From Superficieibacter sp. 1612_C1 (GTDB lineage Bacteria > Pseudomonadota > Gammaproteobacteria > Enterobacterales > Enterobacteriaceae): a DNA stretch of 64,000 nt. This document shows positions 52,815 to 63,653 of this stretch, piece after piece. The notes beneath the pieces are model-generated. The model did not search any database and was not told the origin of the DNA. It saw nothing but the letters and a program-made list of their open reading frames with translations. A program made the position numbers and the translations under genes. The stretch lies in NCBI RefSeq assembly GCF_015234305.1, contig NZ_JADGMI010000007.1, forward strand, positions 1 through 64,000, in the 5' to 3' direction. Position 1 is the stretch's first letter; each line of letters opens with the position of its first letter.

Positions 52815-53603
52815 ATGGGTTTTCTTACCGGTAAGCGCATTCTGATCACTGGCGTCGCCAGTAAACTTTCCATTGCCTACGGTATCGCACAGGCTATGCA
52901 TCGTGAAGGGGCTGAACTGGCGTTCACCTACCAGAACGATAAACTGAAAGGCCGCGTGGAAGGTTTTGCCGCTGAACTGGGCTCCAGCATTGTGCTGCCG
53001 TGTGACGTAGCTGAAGATGAGAGCATTAACGCGCTGTTCAGCGAGCTGGCGAAAAGCTGGCCGAAATTCGACGGTTTTGTTCACTCCATCGGTTTTGCGC
53101 CGGGCGACCAGCTGGACGGCGACTATGTGAATGCCGTGACCCGTGAAGGCTTCAAAATTGCCCACGACATCAGTGCCTACAGCTTTGTGGCGCTGGCGAA
53201 AGCCTGCCGCGAAATGCTGAACCCGGATTCTGCCCTGCTGACCCTGTCTTATCTGGGCGCAGAACGTGCGATCCCTAACTACAACGTGATGGGTCTGGCC
53301 AAAGCGTCTCTGGAAGCCAACGTGCGCTATATGGCAAACGCGATGGGTCCGGAAGGCGTGCGCGTTAACGCCATCTCTGCTGGTCCAATCCGTACTCTGG
53401 CGGCATCAGGCATCAAAGATTTCCGTAAGATGCTGGCACACTGCGAAGCGGTTACGCCGATTCGCCGTACCGTGACCATTGAAGACGTGGGTAACTCCGC
53501 CGCGTTCCTGTGCTCTAACCTCTCCGCCGGTATCTCCGGTGAAGTGGTTCACGTTGACGGTGGTTTCAGCATCGCCGCCATGAACGAACTGGAACTGAAA
53601 TAA
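52815..53603 (+). CDS. fabI: Enoyl-ACP reductase FabI
   Basis: FabI catalyses the NADH-dependent last reduction of each fatty-acid elongation cycle and is the target of triclosan and isoniazid-like inhibitors. The 262-residue SDR-family protein is nearly identical to that of E. coli. The active-site tyrosine and lysine lie in [15 protein letters not shown]. Glycine 93 (SIGFAPGD), whose change gives triclosan resistance, is wild type. The start follows AAGGACTTAAGCT. Confidence 0.98.
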   Translation: MGFLTGKRILITGVASKLSIAYGIAQAMHREGAELAFTYQNDKLKGRVEGFAAELGSSIVLPCDVAEDESINALFSELAKSWPKFDGFVHSIGFAPGDQLDGDYVNAVTREGFKIAHDISAYSFVALAKACREMLNPDSALLTLSYLGAERAIPNYNVMGLAKASLEANVRYMANAMGPEGVRVNAISAGPIRTLAASGIKDFRKMLAHCEAVTPIRRTVTIEDVGNSAAFLCSNLSAGISGEVVHVDGGFSIAAMNELELK

Positions 53604-53787
53604 GTTCTTTGCCCTCTTCGCCCCGTGCGGAGGGGGTTTCCTCCTTCTATATTCCGATCCGCTATTAAATATCACCCTTCATTCTTTTATCCCATTACGC
53701 GCTTAAGCCAGGATATCCAGGTTAAAACGATCCGTTGCATAGCGTCTGCATTCGCGCGGGTCGCCACCTTCAGATCAAGGAAAGCCC

Positions 53788-54924
53788 ATGGAGCAACGCC
53801 GCGTTTCCGGCAAAAGCCACTGGTATCATGAGACTCAGTCCAGTACCTGTCCGGCAGATGTTCTGCCGTTAGTCCCTGAAGCCGCTCACGTTGAGGACCG
53901 CTTCCTGCTTGAGCTTACGCTTCCCGCGTCGCTTCTTGCCGCCTGTGAAACCTGGCTCGCCCCGGCCAGAGAGCTGACAACGTTACTTTTCCCCGATACC
54001 GTGGCGGTCACGCGTCTGCAAACGTTCAGCGCCTACGATCGGCTGAGCACCGCCTTAACCGTCGCGCAGGTATATGGCGTACAGCGGCTGTGCAATCACT
54101 ATGCCGCGCGACTGGCCCCGTTACCCGGCCCTGACTCTTCCCGTGAAAGTAATCACCGCCTGGCGCAGATCACCCAGTATGCTCGTCAACTTGCCAGTTC
54201 GCCGTCAGTGATCACCCCGCAGGCCAGAGCGCAGCTTGAAGATGTCGGACTGACCACTCACGATATCGTGCTGATCAATCAAATCAGCGGATTTATCGGT
54301 TTTCAGGCGCGCGTGCTCTCTACCTTCCAGGCGCTACTCGGCCACCCGGTGCGCTGGATCCCCGGCATCCCGGTGCAGGAAGATGCGCTGGCGACGCGTT
54401 TTGCCGATCCGCATGCGCAGTGGCTCCCCGCTATTGGGGGTATCGAACCCCACCACGCCAGCGCAGAACAGACTGCGACGCTGAACAAATGGCAGACGCT
54501 GCCGCCGCTGGAGGGACTGGTTCCCCTGCTGGTGTATGATTGTCGCACGCTCGATGCGACGGCGAGGCTCATCAAGGCCCTGCCAGCGGGTCCTTTTACC
54601 GGGCTGGCCGCGCTGATTACGGCCCGCATCAATGGCAGCGTAAGTTGTTTCAACACCTGGCGCAGCGCCGTCGACGGCACGACAGAGCCCCCTTTCGAGG
54701 ATGAGAAAGCGTTAGCATCCTGGAGTCAACACCGCCCCACCGAGCAGGCTATCATTCAGGCCGTTCAGTTACTGACCCGCGCGCCAGACCGCTTTAGTGC
54801 CGCCCAGTTTACGCCGCTTATCGAACATGGCTTCTCCGTCGAGGATGCGGTTAACCTGCTTGCATGGAGCGGTTTGTGCGGCTGGCTGAATCGGCTAAGG
54901 ATCGCGCTGGGCGAAACCGCTTAA
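53788..54924 (+). CDS. yciW: YciW, alkylhydroperoxidase-like domain protein
   Basis: YciW is a 378-residue protein of the CMD/alkylhydroperoxidase-like superfamily and, in E. coli, part of the CysB regulon, with a suggested role in cysteine or methionine metabolism. The N-terminal half is well conserved (YDRLSTALTVAQVYGVQRLCNHYAARLAPLPGPDSSRESNHRLAQ). The second half has the helical peroxidase-like domain (TPQARAQLEDVGLTTHDIVLINQISGFIGFQARV). The usual CxxC of active members is not present. It is a single gene after fabI; its exact reaction is unknown. Confidence 0.9.
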   Translation: MEQRRVSGKSHWYHETQSSTCPADVLPLVPEAAHVEDRFLLELTLPASLLAACETWLAPARELTTLLFPDTVAVTRLQTFSAYDRLSTALTVAQVYGVQRLCNHYAARLAPLPGPDSSRESNHRLAQITQYARQLASSPSVITPQARAQLEDVGLTTHDIVLINQISGFIGFQARVLSTFQALLGHPVRWIPGIPVQEDALATRFADPHAQWLPAIGGIEPHHASAEQTATLNKWQTLPPLEGLVPLLVYDCRTLDATARLIKALPAGPFTGLAALITARINGSVSCFNTWRSAVDGTTEPPFEDEKALASWSQHRPTEQAIIQAVQLLTRAPDRFSAAQFTPLIEHGFSVEDAVNLLAWSGLCGWLNRLRIALGETA

Positions 54925-55023
54925 CCCGACATTGTCCAGGGGAAAGGGGCAAACAGCGCTTGCTGGAAGGGTCAGATTCGCGTAAAACTGTCAGCCGCTC
55001 TTAGGCCACGAAAATACACCATT

Positions 55024-56958
55024 ATGCTTCAGGATAACCCGCTGCTCGCGCAGCTTAAACAGCAACTACATTCCCAGACCCCGCGTGCCGAAGGGGTCGT
55101 TAAAGCCACGGAAAAGGGCTTTGGCTTCCTCGAAGTCGATGCGCAAAAAAGCTACTTTATTCCGCCGCCGCAGATGAAAAAAGTGATGCACGGCGACCGT
55201 GTTATTGCCGTTATTCATAGCGAAAAAGATCGTGAAAGCGCGGAGCCGGAAGAGCTTGTTGAGCCTTTTCTGACCCGCTTCGTCGGCAAAGTTCAGAAGA
55301 AGGATGACCGTCTTTCTATCGTTCCCGATCATCCTTTGCTGAAAGACGCGATCCCGTGTCGCGCGGAACGCGGCGTGGAGCACGACTTTCAGAATGGCGA
55401 CTGGGCCGTGGCCGAGATGCGCCGCCATCCGCTTAAGGGCGACCGCAGTTTCTATGCCGAACTGACGCAGTTTATTACCTTTGGCGACGATCATTTCGTC
55501 CCGTGGTGGGTCACCCTGGCACGGCATAATCTGGAAAAAGAAGCGCCGGAAGGGAATGCGACTGAAATAATGGACGAAGGTCTTGAGCGTCGTGACTTAA
55601 CCGCGCTGGACTTCGTGACCATTGACAGTGCCAGCACCGAAGATATGGACGATGCGCTGTATGCGGAAGCGCTGGCTGATGGCAAGCTGCAATTAACCGT
55701 CGCGATTGCCGATCCGACGGCCTGGATCGCTGAAGGCAGTAAACTGGATGAAGCCGCTAAAGTGCGCGCTTTTACTAACTATCTGCCGGGCTTTAATATC
55801 CCGATGCTGCCGCGTGAATTGTCGGATAATCTCTGCTCCCTGCGTCCACACGAAGTTCGTCCGGTGCTGGCCTGCCGGATGACCGTTGATGCAGAAGGCG
55901 CGATTGAAGATGAGATCGAATTCTTCGCAGCGACCATTGAGTCAAAAGCAAAGCTGGCCTACGACAACGTCTCCGACTGGCTGGAGAATAACGGCAGCTG
56001 GCAGCCGCCGAGTGAACGTATTGCCGGGCAAATTACGCTGTTAAACCAAATTTGCCTGAAACGCGGCGAATGGCGTCACAACCATGCGCTCGTGTTTAAA
56101 GATCGTCCGGATTATCGCTTTGTGCTGGGCGAGAAAGGTGAAGTGCTGGATATCGTGGCCGAGCCTCGCCGTATTGCCAACCGCATTGTTGAAGAGTCGA
56201 TGATTGCCGCCAACATCTGCGCCGCCCGCGTGCTGCGTGATAAGCTCGGTTTTGGCATCTATAACGTCCATACTGGTTTTGATCCGGCGAACGGCGAGCA
56301 GCTTGCTGCCCTGCTGAAAACGCACGGTATGCATGTGGATACCGAAGAAGTCCTGACTCTGGAAGGCTTCTGCAAGCTGCGTCGCGAGCTGGATGCCCAG
56401 CCGACCGGCTTCCTCGACAGCCGTATTCGTCGCTTCCAGTCCTACGCGGAAATCAGCGTCGAGCCCGGTCCCCATTTTGGTCTCGGTCTTGATGCCTACG
56501 CGACGTGGACCTCGCCGATCCGTAAGTATGGCGATATGATTAACCATCGCCTGCTGAAAGCGGTAATCAAAGGAGCGTCGGTTGAACGCCCGCAAGCGGA
56601 TGTCACCGTGCAGATGGCGGAACGCCGTCGCCTGAACCGGATGGCAGAACGCGATGTCGGCGACTGGCTGTATGCCCGCTTCCTGAAGGATAACGCTGGC
56701 ACAGATACTCGCTTTGCCGCAGAGATCATTGATATCAGCCGTGGCGGTATGCGCGTGCGTCTGGTGGATAATGGCGCGGTCGCTTTTATCCCGGCACCGT
56801 TCCTGCACGCCGTGCGCGACGAACTGGTTTGCAGCCAGGAAAACGGCACCGTGCAGATCAAAGGTGAAGTGGTCTTCAAAGTCACCGAGGTGATTGACGT
56901 GACCATCGCTGAAGTTCGCCTGGAAACCCGCAGCGTTATCGCGCGTCCAGCCGCCTGA
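55024..56958 (+). CDS. rnb: Exoribonuclease II
   Basis: RNase II degrades single-stranded RNA processively from the 3' end to 5'-nucleotides. The 644-residue protein has two N-terminal cold-shock domains, the RNB catalytic domain and a C-terminal S1 domain. The catalytic aspartates are in [18 protein letters not shown], and the conserved arginine-rich segment [17 protein letters not shown] is present. The start [15 protein letters not shown] lies after TACACCATT with little ribosome-site signal, as in E. coli. Confidence 0.98.
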   Translation: MLQDNPLLAQLKQQLHSQTPRAEGVVKATEKGFGFLEVDAQKSYFIPPPQMKKVMHGDRVIAVIHSEKDRESAEPEELVEPFLTRFVGKVQKKDDRLSIVPDHPLLKDAIPCRAERGVEHDFQNGDWAVAEMRRHPLKGDRSFYAELTQFITFGDDHFVPWWVTLARHNLEKEAPEGNATEIMDEGLERRDLTALDFVTIDSASTEDMDDALYAEALADGKLQLTVAIADPTAWIAEGSKLDEAAKVRAFTNYLPGFNIPMLPRELSDNLCSLRPHEVRPVLACRMTVDAEGAIEDEIEFFAATIESKAKLAYDNVSDWLENNGSWQPPSERIAGQITLLNQICLKRGEWRHNHALVFKDRPDYRFVLGEKGEVLDIVAEPRRIANRIVEESMIAANICAARVLRDKLGFGIYNVHTGFDPANGEQLAALLKTHGMHVDTEEVLTLEGFCKLRRELDAQPTGFLDSRIRRFQSYAEISVEPGPHFGLGLDAYATWTSPIRKYGDMINHRLLKAVIKGASVERPQADVTVQMAERRRLNRMAERDVGDWLYARFLKDNAGTDTRFAAEIIDISRGGMRVRLVDNGAVAFIPAPFLHAVRDELVCSQENGTVQIKGEVVFKVTEVIDVTIAEVRLETRSVIARPAA

Positions 56959-56974
56959 TTACTGTTAGCGTCAT

Positions 56975-57013
56975 AAAACGGCTTTCCGTGAACACGGGAA
57001 GCCGTTTTTATAT
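56975..57013. terminator. Intrinsic terminator after rnb
   Basis: AAAACGGCTTTCCGTG (56975-56990) pairs with CACGGGAAGCCGTTTT (56993-57008) with one mismatch and a two-base top, followed by TTATAT. It ends the rnb transcript 17 bp after the stop. Confidence 0.85.
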
Positions 57014-57155
57014 TCACCGCACTAATGCGATGCCCCTACCATTTCTCTAAAATTTCCGCCAAAAACAATAAAAGCGTTCACACTGAAAGAGACGACACGC
57101 AACGTGCCGGGCATAAATACGCTTATTTAAAACATATTTATTGTGCGGAGAGGGT

Positions 57156-59150
57156 ATGAAAAACGAGCCTGAGCATAATCTGCTGTCCCGGTTAACAGGA
57201 AGTCCCAGCCCGCACTGGCGATTTAAAGCGCACAGTAACACCCTTCATCTGACGGCGCATGAAAGCGCTTCTCTCACTCAGGTTATTACCCTTTCCTCCG
57301 AGCAGGCGGCGCGAATACGTGAACTCAGCGTGATTACCTCCAGCCTTAAGATCACGCTCACTATCTATAATTGTGAGACGCCGATTCATCTGGTTGGTCG
57401 CAAAGTCAGCGCTGACGAATGGGCAGGCACATCCTCAGCATGGAATGACACCTCCTCCGTCGCGCGCGATCTGGCGCAGAGTCTTTCCTTTGCGGAACAG
57501 GTGGTTTTTGAAGCGAACTCGGTTATTGTTATCCTTGACCGCCACGGCAATATTCAGCGTTTTAATCGCCTCAGCGAAGAATATGCCGGTAAGAAAGAAC
57601 ATGAAGTCATAGGACAAAGCATCTTCAATCTTTTTATGACGCCGGGCGAGGCGAATGCGTCCAGAGAGTATATTAACGACTTTTTTAATAACGGCAGTTC
57701 TTATGAGGTAGAGCGCTGGATCAACACCCGTAAAGGTCAGCGTCTGTTTCTGTTTCGTAATAAGTTCGTCCACAGCGGTAGCGGTAAAAATGAAATTTTT
57801 CTTATCTGTTCCGGCACCGATATTACCGAAGAGCGGCGTGCTCAGGAGCATTTGCGGGTACTGGCCAATACCGACAGCGTGACCGGATTACCAAATCGCA
57901 ACGCCATTCAGGCACTGATTGCCGACGCCATCGAACTGCGTGGTGATACGCAGGTGGGTATTGTTTATCTGGATCTCGATAACTTCAAAAAAATAAACGA
58001 TGCCTACGGCCATATGTTTGGCGACCGGCGGCTCCAGGCCGTGTCGCTGGCTATTTTAAGCTGCCTGGAGGAGGATCAGCTGCTGGCACGACTGGGTGGC
58101 GATGAATTTATCGTTCTGGCCACCAATACGTCACAGGGCGCGCTGGAAGCCATGTCATCGCGTATCCTGCAACAGCTTCAGCAGCCCTTTCGTATCGGCC
58201 TGATTGAAGTTTATACCCGTTGTTCACTGGGCATTGCGATTGCGCCGCAGCACGGTGAGGATCGTGAGAGCGTTATTCGCAATGCGGATACCGCCATGTA
58301 TACCGCGAAAGAGAATGGCCGGGGCAAATTCTGCGTGTTCGCCCCGGAAATGAATCAGCGGGTGTTCGAATATTTGTGGCTGGATACTAACCTGCGCAAG
58401 GCGCTGGAGAACTTACAGCTGCATATTCATTATCAGCCCAAAATTGACTGGGATGGTGAGGTGCATAGTCTGGAAGCGCTGGTCCGCTGGCAATCGCCTG
58501 AGCGCGGATTGATCCCGCCGCAGGAGTTTATTGCCTATGCCGAAGAATCTGGTCTTATCGTGCCCCTCGGACGCTGGGTGATGCTGGAGGTGGTACGCCA
58601 GGTCGCGGCCTGGCGTGACAAAGGCATTCATCTGCGTGTCGCGGTCAACGTTTCGGCTCGCCAGCTGGCGGATCAGTCGATTTTTAGCGATCTTATTCAG
58701 GCGCTAAAAGAGTTCCATTTTGACGACTGCCCGATTGATGTCGAACTGACCGAAAGCTGCCTGATTGAAAACGCCGAGCAGGCGCATTCGGTCATTCAGC
58801 AATTCAGCCAGTTAGGGGCGCAAATCCATCTCGATGATTTTGGGACAGGCTATTCGTCCCTGTCTAAGCTGGCGCATTTCCCCATTAATGCCATCAAGCT
58901 GGATCAAAGTTTCGTTCGCGATGTGCATAAACAGGCGGTGTCGCAATCGCTGGTCAGGGCCATTATTGCTTTCGCCCAGGCGCTCCAGCTGCGGGTTATT
59001 GCTGAAGGCGTGGAAACAAAAAAAGAGGATATTTTCCTCACCCGAAATGGCGTAAACGAAAGACAGGGGTTCTTATTTGCCAGACCAATGCCAGCGGATG
59101 CGTTTGAAAAATGGTATCAGGAGTATCAAACAAGAGTTATCCATTCATAG
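57156..59150 (+). CDS. pdeR: Cyclic-di-GMP phosphodiesterase PdeR
   Basis: PdeR (YciR, Gmr) degrades c-di-GMP and acts as the trigger enzyme that controls DgcM and MlrA in the curli/CsgD pathway of E. coli. With the ATG at 57156 (GGAGAGG upstream) it is 664 residues: a PAS domain (about 110-230), GGDEF domain (GGDEF intact at 314-318) and EAL domain (E of EAL at 440), with VNVSARQL, ELTES, DDFGTGYSS, KLD and AEGVET all intact. In this locus the usual partner dgcM is not beside zntB; whether it exists elsewhere is unknown. Confidence 0.95.
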   Translation: MKNEPEHNLLSRLTGSPSPHWRFKAHSNTLHLTAHESASLTQVITLSSEQAARIRELSVITSSLKITLTIYNCETPIHLVGRKVSADEWAGTSSAWNDTSSVARDLAQSLSFAEQVVFEANSVIVILDRHGNIQRFNRLSEEYAGKKEHEVIGQSIFNLFMTPGEANASREYINDFFNNGSSYEVERWINTRKGQRLFLFRNKFVHSGSGKNEIFLICSGTDITEERRAQEHLRVLANTDSVTGLPNRNAIQALIADAIELRGDTQVGIVYLDLDNFKKINDAYGHMFGDRRLQAVSLAILSCLEEDQLLARLGGDEFIVLATNTSQGALEAMSSRILQQLQQPFRIGLIEVYTRCSLGIAIAPQHGEDRESVIRNADTAMYTAKENGRGKFCVFAPEMNQRVFEYLWLDTNLRKALENLQLHIHYQPKIDWDGEVHSLEALVRWQSPERGLIPPQEFIAYAEESGLIVPLGRWVMLEVVRQVAAWRDKGIHLRVAVNVSARQLADQSIFSDLIQALKEFHFDDCPIDVELTESCLIENAEQAHSVIQQFSQLGAQIHLDDFGTGYSSLSKLAHFPINAIKLDQSFVRDVHKQAVSQSLVRAIIAFAQALQLRVIAEGVETKKEDIFLTRNGVNERQGFLFARPMPADAFEKWYQEYQTRVIHS

Positions 59151-59225
59151 AAGATTTTTTTGCTTTTCTTTTATCATCAATTTTTGCATCATTGAATTTA
59201 TTCACTTTTTGATAAAGGTTACGAC

Positions 59226-59408
59226 ATGGCCGAGCTTAACCCGCACAATGTGGCACAACGTATTGATACCGTGCTCGATATCCTGGTTGCTGGCGATTAC
59301 CACTCTGCTATCCATAACTTAGAAATACTTAAAGCCGAGCTTCTGGAACTGTCAAATCGCGAACAGCCTGGTGAACAAGGCGCACCAAAATCACCCTGGG
59401 AAATTTAG
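59226..59408 (+). CDS. yciZ: UPF0509 protein YciZ
   Basis: A 60-residue helical protein of the UPF0509 family with unknown function. The core [34 protein letters not shown] is the family signature. The start has AAAGGTTACG upstream. It is located between pdeR and yciT, as in E. coli. Confidence 0.9.
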   Translation: MAELNPHNVAQRIDTVLDILVAGDYHSAIHNLEILKAELLELSNREQPGEQGAPKSPWEI

Positions 59409-59458
59409 CATCAGGCTAATTATGCTGGTTACATAACAAGGGACGTGACGTTACGACT

Positions 59459-60208
59459 ATGAATTCCCGACAACACAATATTATTCAAATGGTGACCGAT
59501 AAGGGGCGAATGAGCGTTTCTGAACTCGCAAAAACCCTTAACGTCTCGGAAGTGACTATTCGTCATGATTTGACATTACTCGAAAAGCAGAGTTATTTGC
59601 GCCGACAACACGGTGCCGCTGTCCCGCTTGATAATGATAATGTCGAAACGCGGATGCTCAGTAATTTCTCCCAGAAACACGATATTGCCGAGTTTGCTTC
59701 GACGCTGGTTGCGCCCGGTGAGACGGTATTTATTGAAAACGGAAGCTGCAATGCCTTATTGGCGCGTATTCTGGCCGAGACCAAAGCAACGACCATTGTC
59801 ACGGTCAGTAGCTATATTGCGCATTTGCTGAAAGACAGTCCCGGCGAAGTCATCCTTCTTGGCGGAATTTATCAAAAGACCAGTGAAAGCATGGTTGGCC
59901 CTCTCACGCGTTTCTATGCGCAGAACGTCCACTTTCACAAAGCGTTTATCGGTATTGACGGCTGGCATCCAGATACGGGTTTTACCGGCCGCGATATGAT
60001 GCGGGCAGACGTGGTGAACGCGGTGCTGGAGAAAGGCGGTGAGACGATCGTGCTTTCTGATAGTTCAAAGTTTGGTGCCGTCCATCCCTATCCATTAGGC
60101 CCGGCCACGCCTGTTCACCGACTGGTGACTGACGCCGGCCTGAGCGAAGAAATGCGCCTTCAGTTAGTCCAGTCTGGTCTGCACGTCGATATCGTTAATC
60201 CTGCCTGA
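59459..60208 (+). CDS. yciT: DeoR-family regulator YciT
   Basis: YciT is a 249-residue DeoR/GlpR-type regulator linked to osmotic response in E. coli. The N-terminal winged helix-turn-helix ([38 protein letters not shown]) precedes a sugar-phosphate-binding domain ([25 protein letters not shown]). Its ligand is not known. It stands just upstream of the osmotically induced osmB. Confidence 0.94.
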   Translation: MNSRQHNIIQMVTDKGRMSVSELAKTLNVSEVTIRHDLTLLEKQSYLRRQHGAAVPLDNDNVETRMLSNFSQKHDIAEFASTLVAPGETVFIENGSCNALLARILAETKATTIVTVSSYIAHLLKDSPGEVILLGGIYQKTSESMVGPLTRFYAQNVHFHKAFIGIDGWHPDTGFTGRDMMRADVVNAVLEKGGETIVLSDSSKFGAVHPYPLGPATPVHRLVTDAGLSEEMRLQLVQSGLHVDIVNPA

Positions 60209-60411
60209 CTGCATACAGCCTGCCTCATGGCGGGCTGTATGCCTTTCTCTGAGATTTATCCTGGTTACTAATTAAGAGTTTTTACCTGTCTGATCAAAGG
60301 GAAACACCTAAAATTAGCTTAACGAAACGACAGGCCAGAACGATCACCTGCGTGATTTTTTCCACCTGCACAACAATACTCATGGACGGCCCCAATATTA
60401 TGGCTAGCAGC

Positions 60412-60417
60412 TATAAT
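60412..60417 (+). promoter_or_regulatory. osmB promoter -10 element
   Basis: TATAAT preceded by C (60411-60417) lies 43 bp before osmB. The C in front suits sigma-S, which drives osmB in E. coli under osmotic stress and stationary phase. The -35 region is not evident. Confidence 0.55.
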
Positions 60418-60459
60418 AAAAGGGAAATTCTTCCATGAATCAATTATTCAGGAGAAGGT

Positions 60460-60681
60460 ATGATGAACTTAACGAGTAAAAAAATGGCCGCTGTGGTTCT
60501 GGCTGTCACTGTAGCAATATCTCTGAGCGCATGTTCTAACTGGTCTAAACGCGATCGAAATACGGCACTAGGGGCCGGTGCAGGTGCTATCGGTGGTGCG
60601 GTGCTCTCTGACGGTAGCGCGCTGGGCACGCTGGGCGGCGCGGCAGTCGGTGGTGTTATCGGTCACCAGGTCAGTAAATAA
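60460..60681 (+). CDS. osmB: Osmotically inducible lipoprotein OsmB
   Basis: OsmB is a small outer-membrane lipoprotein induced by osmotic stress and in stationary phase. The 73 residues include a signal peptide ending in the lipobox LSAC and a mature glycine-zipper region (GAGAGAIGGAVLSDGSALGT) typical of proteins that insert helix pairs in membranes. A second ATG directly after the first is an alternative start. GGAGAAGG precedes it. Confidence 0.95.
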   Translation: MMNLTSKKMAAVVLAVTVAISLSACSNWSKRDRNTALGAGAGAIGGAVLSDGSALGTLGGAAVGGVIGHQVSK

Positions 60682-60732
60682 TATCCCCGATTTATTCTGC
60701 GTTATTTTATCGCGAATAACGCACCTTATATA

Positions 60733-60760
60733 CGAACCACGGCTTTTACGCCGTGGTTCG
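60733..60760. terminator. Terminator between convergent osmB and yciH
   Basis: CGAACCACGGC (60733-60743) and GCCGTGGTTCG (60750-60760) form a perfect 11-bp stem with a six-base loop between the two stop codons. Confidence 0.75.
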
Positions 60761-60769
60761 AGCGTTTGA

Positions 60770-61099
60770 TTACCCGCCTGCCAGTTTAACTTTCATTCCT
60801 TTAGCTTCGAGAAGCGATTTAATCAGATCTCGCTTATCACCCTGAATTTCAATTACGCCGTCTTTCAGCGCGCCGCCACAGCCGCATTTTTTCTTTAACT
60901 CGGCGGCCAGTTTATTAAGCGTTGCGTCATCTGCGTCAATACCCGTAATTAAGCACACGCCTTTGCCTTTGCGTCCGCTGGTCTGGCGCTGGATGCGCAC
61001 GATACCATCCCCTTTGGGCCGCTCCGGTATTACAGCAGGCTCATTGATAGGGCCAGTTTCTGTAGAATAGACCAGCCGGGAGTTAGACGAATCGTTCAT
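60770..61099 (-). CDS. yciH: SUI1/eIF1-like protein YciH
   Basis: YciH is a 109-residue bacterial homolog of eukaryotic initiation factor eIF1 (SUI1 fold), reported to help translation initiation fidelity under stress. The SUI1 core is clear: IQRQTSGRKGKGVCLITGI, LAAELKKKCGCGGALKDGVIEIQGDKRDLI. Its ATG overlaps the pyrF stop (TAATG), so it is co-translated with pyrF, as in E. coli. Confidence 0.96.
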   Translation of the reverse strand: MNDSSNSRLVYSTETGPINEPAVIPERPKGDGIVRIQRQTSGRKGKGVCLITGIDADDATLNKLAAELKKKCGCGGALKDGVIEIQGDKRDLIKSLLEAKGMKVKLAGG

Positions 61100-61836
61100 T
61101 ATGCCTCCGTACGCAACGATGCATTGATGGTGCGTAATGTGAGTAAAGGATCGGCTGACTGCGTAACCGGACGACCAATTACCATATAATCCACGCCCGC
61201 GGCCTGCGCCTGCTCCGGCGTCATAATTCGGCGCTGATCGCCTGCGTCGCTACCCAGCGGGCGGATGCCTGGCGTGATTAATTTAAACGCGCTGCCCAAT
61301 TCCTGCTTAAAGCGCACCGCTTCCTGCGCCGAGCAGACTACGCCATCCAGGCCACATTGCTGCGTCAGATGGGCAAGTTTCGCGGCGTAATCAGTCGGTG
61401 ACAACGTCACGCCTAAATCAGCCAGATCGCTGCTCTCCATACTGGTCAATACCGTCACAGCAATAAGCAATGGCGCATCATTACCGAACGGTAGCAGCGC
61501 TTCACGCGCCGCATTCATCATCCGCGCCCCGCCGGTCGCGTGTACGTTGACCATCCAGACCCCAAGATCGGCTGCCGCCGCGACGGCCCGGGCGGTGGTA
61601 TTAGGAATATCGTGGAATTTCAGGTCCAGAAAGACCTCAAAGCCACGCTGCTGAAGGTCGCGGACCAGTTGAGGGCCAAAGCGGGTAAACATCTCCTTCC
61701 CCACTTTAAGGCGGCAATCCTGAGGATCGATACGGTCAACAAATGCCAGCGCATTGTCACGGTTATCATAGTCGAGTGCCACCACCACGGGAGAATATGT
61801 GGAGGAGCGTGAAGAGGATGAAGCTGTAGACGTCAT
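61099..61836 (-). CDS. pyrF: Orotidine-5'-phosphate decarboxylase
   Basis: PyrF makes UMP from OMP, the last step of de novo pyrimidine synthesis. The ATG at 61836 (GGAAGG upstream) gives 245 residues, as in E. coli; a longer upstream frame is not supported. The (beta/alpha)8 barrel has the catalytic motif DLKFHDIPN with the lysine and aspartates, then the phosphate-binding VIGRPVT. The downstream yciH is coupled. Confidence 0.97.
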   Translation of the reverse strand: MTSTASSSSRSSTYSPVVVALDYDNRDNALAFVDRIDPQDCRLKVGKEMFTRFGPQLVRDLQQRGFEVFLDLKFHDIPNTTARAVAAAADLGVWMVNVHATGGARMMNAAREALLPFGNDAPLLIAVTVLTSMESSDLADLGVTLSPTDYAAKLAHLTQQCGLDGVVCSAQEAVRFKQELGSAFKLITPGIRPLGSDAGDQRRIMTPEQAQAAGVDYMVIGRPVTQSADPLLTLRTINASLRTEA

Positions 61837-62020
61837 GACCGAACCTTCCTGATGATGGCGCGTGAGAGGCGCAAAAAAGGTAAACGGCGAGCATTCTACC
61901 TGCGACGGCGCAAAATGAACAGGCTGCATTTCTTGCTGCCAGGCGATGTCGGCACGGAGGTGGAAATCAGGAGGATAACGCAGCAGTAGTATGTTGTAAC
62001 TAAAGAGGTGTTTTTTTTAA

Positions 62021-63190
62021 TTATTGCCCGTCAAGCCCGCGAATAGGTTTAACCGTCGACCAGGCACGGCAGGACGGACAGTGCCAGTAAAGCGTATAGG
62101 CCGTAAAACCGCATTTCTGACAGCGGAAACGCGGCTTACTGCGTATCTGCTCGCCGACCATGTCGCGCAGCACCATCAGGCTCTCTTTAGCCCGGCCCTC
62201 TTCCGCTTCATTAAGGTGGTAGTCCATCAGCTTATGAAAAACACGCATTGTCGGGTGTTGCTGTAGATGACGCGTCACATAAACCTGCGCACTCTCCTGC
62301 CCCTCGCGCTGCTCAACGATATCGGCCAGCATCAGTTCTGCTGTCGCGCCGACGTTCTCTTCTACGCAGCGATGTAAAAATGCAGCCCACTCATCATGAT
62401 TGCCGAGCTGCTGATAGCAGGTTTGCAGCATCTCCAGCGTTTCGCTAACCAGTTCTTTATCCTGATTAATGACCCGCAGCAGGCTTTCAACCGCCTTTGC
62501 ATATTCGCCTTTAGCCATGAATACGCGTCCCATCATGATGGAAATGCGGGCGCTATTACGATCGGCCGACGCGCCTTTTTTCAGCAACGTCATCGCTTTG
62601 TCCATGTCGTCATTGCCCATTTGCTGAAGCGCAAGCTCGCAGTAAAAATGGGCAATTTCGCCACGATGTTTTTCTTTACCCAGCTTCACCAGACGCTCGG
62701 CAACGTCGATGGCTTTTTGCCAGTCACTCGTCGCCTGCGCGATTTGCAGCAGTTGTTGCAGTGCGCTGATGCGAAAATCGGTTTCATCGACCAGCTGACT
62801 GAACATATCCTCGGCGCGATCGTACATCCCCGCCGCCATGTAATCGCGGCCAAGTTGCTGTACCGCCAGCAGACGCTGATCGTAAGTCAGCGAGGCGCTT
62901 TCCATTAAGGTCTGGTGAATACGGATGGCGCGATCCACCTCGCCGCGGGAGCGAAACAGGTTCCCAAGGGTGAGATGGGCCTCGACGGTGCCGGTATCCT
63001 CTTTTAACATATCGAGGAACAGATCCACCGCCTTATCCTGTTGGTTGCTTAACAGGAAGTTAACCCCGGTCACGTAGTCACGTGACAGGCGATTCGCGTC
63101 GTCCTGTTTGGACTGTTGTGCACTTCTGCGCCCCATGTACCACCCATAGGCAGCCGCAACGGGTAAAAGCAGAAACAACAACTCCAGCAT
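62021..63190 (-). CDS. lapB: Lipopolysaccharide assembly protein LapB
   Basis: LapB (YciM) is an essential inner-membrane adaptor that targets LpxC to FtsH proteolysis and so balances LPS and phospholipid synthesis. The 389-residue protein has an N-terminal membrane anchor (LLFLLLPVAAAYGWYMG), about nine TPR-type repeats, and a C-terminal rubredoxin-like zinc domain (CQKCGF and CPSCRAW). It lies seven bases after lapA in the same transcript, as in E. coli where this operon is heat-shock induced. Confidence 0.97.
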   Translation of the reverse strand: MLELLFLLLPVAAAYGWYMGRRSAQQSKQDDANRLSRDYVTGVNFLLSNQQDKAVDLFLDMLKEDTGTVEAHLTLGNLFRSRGEVDRAIRIHQTLMESASLTYDQRLLAVQQLGRDYMAAGMYDRAEDMFSQLVDETDFRISALQQLLQIAQATSDWQKAIDVAERLVKLGKEKHRGEIAHFYCELALQQMGNDDMDKAMTLLKKGASADRNSARISIMMGRVFMAKGEYAKAVESLLRVINQDKELVSETLEMLQTCYQQLGNHDEWAAFLHRCVEENVGATAELMLADIVEQREGQESAQVYVTRHLQQHPTMRVFHKLMDYHLNEAEEGRAKESLMVLRDMVGEQIRSKPRFRCQKCGFTAYTLYWHCPSCRAWSTVKPIRGLDGQ

Positions 63191-63196
63191 AAATGA

Positions 63197-63502
63197 TTAT
63201 TCCTTCGCTACCGGTACGCCCGGCTCTGTCGGCGCTGGCGTGCTCAGGGTTTGATTTTCCAGACGCTTGAGTCTTCGTTCAGCATACAGCAGCGAGACGC
63301 GAAGGCGCAGCCAGAACAGGCCGCAGATTAACCAGCCGATGGCAAAGCCCGCAGCAAAGAGCGCTGCCAGCAACGTGGAGATTCTGAACTCTCCCTGCGC
63401 CAGCAAATAGTTGAAAGTCACCACCTGATCGTTTTGAGCACCTAACGTGACCGAGATGACGAAAATCGCTAATACCAATAAGAAAATGAGTAAATATTTC
63501 AC
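63197..63502 (-). CDS. lapA: Lipopolysaccharide assembly protein LapA
   Basis: LapA (YciS) is a small inner-membrane protein of the DUF1049 family that works with LapB. The 101 residues have two membrane helices (LLIFLLVLAIFVISVTLG and LLAALFAAGFAIGWLICGLFWL) separated by the family's NDQVVTFNYL, then a short coiled-coil cytoplasmic tail. Confidence 0.95.
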   Translation of the reverse strand: MKYLLIFLLVLAIFVISVTLGAQNDQVVTFNYLLAQGEFRISTLLAALFAAGFAIGWLICGLFWLRLRVSLLYAERRLKRLENQTLSTPAPTEPGVPVAKE

Positions 63503-63653
63503 ATTACTTCCCGTTATGTGGTGTGAGCGTTTAAATAGTATGCAGCCTGGCGCTTCCAGCCTTATAAAGTACCATTTTCATGCTATAGACGAAATGGAAA
63601 AGCGTCACACCAGTGCTGGATTTAGGGGCGAATGAACAGATTTTCAACCCTTC